From DATIKM01 sp035477595 (lineage in GTDB: Bacteria > Armatimonadota > Chthonomonadetes > Chthonomonadales > CAJBBX01): a DNA stretch of 17,992 nucleotides. The stretch covers positions 1-17,992 of the forward strand of contig DATIKM010000103.1 of assembly GCA_035477595.1 (NCBI GenBank). The letters run 5' to 3'. Within the stretch, counting starts at the first letter, position 1; every line of letters starts with the position of its first letter. The position numbers were made by a program, and so were the translations under genes. The notes below the pieces were generated by a model. It was not told the origin of the DNA. It worked only from the letters and a program-made list of their open reading frames with translations, and did not search any database. Below are positions 15,557 through 17,992 of this stretch, in pieces.

Positions 15557-16159
15557 ATGAGTTTGGACGCCAGTCTGGCGAGGGTGGCGCAGATCGAGGC
15601 GCGCCTCCGAGCCCTGTCGACGCCGATCGCGCCCACAGCCCTTGCGCCGTCCCACCTCCCTGACGGCGCTTCCGGCGTGAGCGCCTCGGCGGCCCTCTCG
15701 CCCACGGTGCGGCCGTTCGACGTCGCGCTGGCACAGGCATCCGGCCAGGCGTCTATCCGTCCGAAGGCCGAGCTGCTGGCGCCCGAAGTGGAGGCCGCCA
15801 TCGCCCGCCACTCAGCCGCGCATGGAGTCGACCCATCGCTCGTGCGAGCTGTCATCCGCGCCGAGAGCTCGGGCGACCCTCGCGCCGTCTCCCCCAAGAA
15901 CGCGATGGGCCTGATGCAGCTCATGCCGGCGGTGGCACGCGGCTACGGCATCCGCGACCCCTTCAACGTGGACGAGAACGTGGCAGGCGGCGTGCGCCAT
16001 CTCGCCAGCAAGCTGCGCGCGTTCAACGGCGACGTGCGGCTGGCCCTTGCAGCCTACAACGCTGGCACGGGCGCCGTCCGCCGTCACGGCGGGATCCCGC
16101 CTTTCACCGAAACGCAGAACTACGTCCGCAAGGTCCTCGGCGAGATAGGCGGGCAGTGA
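15557..16159 (+). CDS. Lytic transglycosylase (SLT domain), flagellar-operon type
   Basis: This 200-residue muramidase probably opens peptidoglycan for the growing rod. The SLT domain (about 78-200) has the catalytic Glu103 in VIRAESSGD, the GLMQLMPA motif (118-125), NVDENVAGGVRHL, LALAAYNAG (162-170) and the closing ETQNYVRKVL. There is no Sec signal peptide: the N-terminus is a soluble helix MSLDASLARVAQIEARLRAL followed by a Pro/Ala/Ser-rich linker. That arrangement suggests export through the flagellar system, like FlgJ or other rod proteins, but this is inference. The ATG at 15557 has AGAGGA 7 bases upstream; the longer open frame overlaps fliJ and is not used. It is inserted between fliJ and the motE/ylxF-like gene. 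Confidence 0.9.
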   Translation: MSLDASLARVAQIEARLRALSTPIAPTALAPSHLPDGASGVSASAALSPTVRPFDVALAQASGQASIRPKAELLAPEVEAAIARHSAAHGVDPSLVRAVIRAESSGDPRAVSPKNAMGLMQLMPAVARGYGIRDPFNVDENVAGGVRHLASKLRAFNGDVRLALAAYNAGTGAVRRHGGIPPFTETQNYVRKVLGEIGGQ

Positions 16160-16193
16160 CCGGCGGCCGCGAGCGATGGGGAGGCACGGACGC

Positions 16194-16706
16194 GTGAAGA
16201 AGGCAGTGGTTCTCTTGCTGGTGGTTGCGCTGGCCGGAAGCGCCACGTACGGCCTCGCCAGGGTCGGTGTGATCCGCATTCCGGGTATCACACCGGGGCA
16301 GCCTGCCGCCACGGCAGCCCAGCAGGCCAGTCCGCCGCCAGTGGAGGAGCCGCCACTGGTGGAGGAGCCGCCGACAGCCAGCGCGCCGCACACCTCCGGC
16401 CAACCACTCGCAAGCGCGGACTCGGCCTGGCCTCCGACGCCGCCCTCGCCCGCGCCGCAACGAGCCCGGCAGCCAGCCGCGGCGCCGTCGCCTGAGGACA
16501 GGGCCGAGCAGGAGAGGCGCCTGCTCCGCCTGGCTTCGGTCTACGACCAGATGCCGGTGGACGAGGCCTCGAAGGTCTTTGAGCGCCTACCTGACCCGCT
16601 CGTCGAGCAGTTGCTCCTGAAGATGGACGAGCGACAGGTGGCCAGGCTGTTGGCCAAGCTTCCCCCGGACCGCGCGGCACTCCTCACACGTTCCCTGGCA
16701 CGGTGA
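16194..16706 (+). CDS. MotE/YlxF-like membrane-anchored flagellar protein
   Basis: This protein of about 170 residues has one N-terminal membrane anchor (KKAVVLLLVVALAGSATYGL, about residues 2-21), then a Pro/Ala-rich linker of about 80 residues with a duplicated VEEPP unit. The C-terminal helical domain (about 105-170) contains LASVYDQMPVDEASKVFERL, LLLKMDERQVARLLAKL and PPDRAALLTRSL. This is the MgtE-N/FliG-like repeat pattern of MotE (a chaperone for the stator-associated MotC in rhizobia) and of Bacillus YlxF, which likewise lies between fliJ and fliK. The precise function here is unknown. I prefer the GTG at 16194 with GGGGAGG about 9 bases upstream; an in-frame ATG at 16176 has no ribosome-binding site. 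Confidence 0.75.
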   Translation: MKKAVVLLLVVALAGSATYGLARVGVIRIPGITPGQPAATAAQQASPPPVEEPPLVEEPPTASAPHTSGQPLASADSAWPPTPPSPAPQRARQPAAAPSPEDRAEQERRLLRLASVYDQMPVDEASKVFERLPDPLVEQLLLKMDERQVARLLAKLPPDRAALLTRSLAR

Positions 16707-16719
16707 CGGCGGTACGACC

Positions 16720-16747
16720 TACAGCCCCTCGCCCCACTCACCGATAA
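16720..16747 (+). promoter_or_regulatory. Second sigma-28-like promoter, before fliK
   Basis: TACAGCCC (16720-16727), 12 bases, then ACCGATAA (16740-16747), which is 7 of 8 to the sigma-28 -10 consensus. The spacing equals that before flgB. It lies in the 78-bp gap between the motE-like gene and fliK. The -35 match is weak. Confidence 0.45.
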
Positions 16748-16784
16748 TCGCGATGGACCACTCCCAGGTAAGGAGGCCCTTCGT

Positions 16785-17992
16785 GTGAGTGCCGCAGTAA
16801 TGCTGGACGCGCGCACTGCCCTGACGCCGCAGGACCGCGCCCCGTCCTCCATGTCGGAGGAGCCGGCCGCCTTCGGCAATGTGCTGAGCGAGGCCATGAC
16901 AGGCCCCGCGACACCACCGCCGGGGCACGCCGGCCTCTGGGCCGCCGGATCGACCGAAGCGCCCACGCCGCTTACCGCGGATGTCGGCGACCCCGGAGCT
17001 GCCACGCAGTCCCCGGGAGCGGTCGGCGCGGCGACGAGCACCGGAACCTGCGTGCCCAGCGCACAGGTCCTGCTCGCCGCGACAGGGCCGCCAGGACCGC
17101 CTCCGCTCGGCGCCCACACCTCGACGGGGCCGCCGGGCGAAAGCCCGCAGGGGGCTCCAGTCGAGGGACACCTCCCGGTGGACGCCGCGTCAAAGGGGAC
17201 CGGCGAGCCGGACAAAGCGAAGAACCCAGTTACCACATGCGGGACGCCGGCGGTACAGGCCGAACGGCAGCCCGGCGTCATGCTCGTTGCGCCCTCGCCC
17301 GTCGCAGGAGTCGGGTCGTCCTCGAGCGGTTCCGCATCGCCTGCGAGCGCGCCGTCCGCGGGCGGCGGGCCACTCTTGGACAGTCGCGGTGAGCACGCGG
17401 CCAACCTCTCTCCGCCAGATGACGGCGTGGAGTCGCCGAGCACGCCGGTGGGCCGCGTCTCCACCACGGGGCATGTGCTTCCACGGACAGGCGAGTCCTC
17501 TGCCGTGTACCCCAGCCCCGACCTCGCCACGCGCAGCGTCGTCCTGTCGGATGCGGACGCCCCGACCGATGGGACGCGGTCGGACGGCGTAGCAGCCCTC
17601 GCCGGCCGCCTGCAGGCGCAGCGGGAGAAGGCCAAGCCCCTGCGGCAAGGCGCTCTGCCAGAAGCGGCGGCCACCCAGCCAGCAAGGCCCGACCGGGCGC
17701 TGCTCGTGGCCATGGACCCCATGGTAGCGTCCGGATCGGCTGCGCTGCTCCGGGACCTCATCCTGCGGGCCGCAGTCGTGCGCGCCGCGGCAGAGCAGCT
17801 CCCCATGCAGGCCGCCCTCGGCCCGCCTGCGGTGCACGTGTCGACGGAAACCCCAGCAGACGCCGAGGCCCCGCCTGCGCCTGGTGCGGCATCGAGCCAA
17901 GGCTTGGCTGCCACGCAGACCGCCTCAGGCCAGACGAGTACGGCCACACTGCGACCCTCGGACGTCGCAACCCGCCTGGATACCACGGCGTC
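16785..17992 (+). CDS. fliK: Flagellar hook-length control protein FliK (N-terminal part, runs off the window)
   Basis: FliK is the secreted ruler that sets hook length and switches export specificity. A GTG at 16785 has a strong AGGAGG 8 bases upstream, and the frame is open for 402 codons to the window end without a stop. The visible residues are Ala/Pro/Gly/Ser/Thr-rich, low-complexity and probably disordered, with short ordered-looking patches such as AALLRDLILRAAVVRAAAEQ near 320. That is the usual look of a FliK ruler region. The conserved Flg_hook C-terminal domain would lie beyond the window, so the call rests on position after fliJ and the motE/ylxF-like gene, plus composition. A long open frame on the opposite strand (16541-17986) is an artefact of GC-rich codon usage. 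Confidence 0.7.
   Translation, partial: MSAAVMLDARTALTPQDRAPSSMSEEPAAFGNVLSEAMTGPATPPPGHAGLWAAGSTEAPTPLTADVGDPGAATQSPGAVGAATSTGTCVPSAQVLLAATGPPGPPPLGAHTSTGPPGESPQGAPVEGHLPVDAASKGTGEPDKAKNPVTTCGTPAVQAERQPGVMLVAPSPVAGVGSSSSGSASPASAPSAGGGPLLDSRGEHAANLSPPDDGVESPSTPVGRVSTTGHVLPRTGESSAVYPSPDLATRSVVLSDADAPTDGTRSDGVAALAGRLQAQREKAKPLRQGALPEAAATQPARPDRALLVAMDPMVASGSAALLRDLILRAAVVRAAAEQLPMQAALGPPAVHVSTETPADAEAPPAPGAASSQGLAATQTASGQTSTATLRPSDVATRLDTTA

Noticed and set aside
16541..17986. 481-codon minus-strand open frame
   Set aside because: It is low-complexity (Ser/Ala/Arg/Gly/Pro-rich), has no recognisable domain, and is antisense to both the motE-like gene and fliK, which have good ribosome-binding sites and operon context.

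Overview
The window is a GC-rich bacterial chromosome segment (roughly two thirds G+C by eye) with no mobile element, RNA gene or CRISPR array that I can recognise. It looks like a core-genome region of a flagellated bacterium. The flagellar order flgB-flgC-fliE-fliF-fliG-fliH-fliI-fliJ-(transglycosylase)-motE/ylxF-fliK matches the fla/che operon order of Firmicutes. The GC content and the unusual MerR-like HTH protein suggest a deep-branching high-GC lineage such as Armatimonadota or Chloroflexota. That placement is a low-confidence guess from pattern memory, not a computed result.

Left part (1-8746). The 3' end of an AcnA/IRP-type aconitase gene reads rightwards off the left edge. Everything else here is on the minus strand. 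A DedA-family membrane protein gene is broken by what looks like a single inserted base. It is followed, reading leftwards from 5298, by an apparent operon queA - MerR-like HTH gene - GT4 glycosyltransferase. queA has a textbook sigma70-type promoter so close to its ATG that the mRNA is probably leaderless. Further right is a PhoB/PhoR-type pair (response regulator, then histidine kinase). Next comes an orphan ABC-transporter ATPase of the FecE/BtuD type with an extra C-terminal domain of about 165 residues.

Right part (8747-17992). A 148-bp divergent intergenic region separates the ABC gene from a long plus-strand flagellar operon. It carries an exact GCCGATAA, the consensus -10 of flagellar sigma-28 promoters, ahead of flgB. 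The operon encodes the proximal rod (FlgB, FlgC), the rod-MS ring adaptor FliE, the MS ring FliF, the switch protein FliG, the export ATPase complex (FliH, FliI, FliJ), a lytic transglycosylase without a Sec signal, a MotE/YlxF-like membrane-anchored protein, and the start of the hook-length ruler FliK. FliK runs off the right edge. A second ACCGATAA box with the same phasing to a TA-A-type -35 precedes fliK.

I do not see a wholly new multi-gene system. The points most worth a second look are the two sigma-28-like promoters, the two promoters placed almost on top of start codons (queA and the ABC gene), the ABC ATPase fusion, the HTH protein with a long repetitive linker, the signal-less transglycosylase, and the one-base break in dedA.
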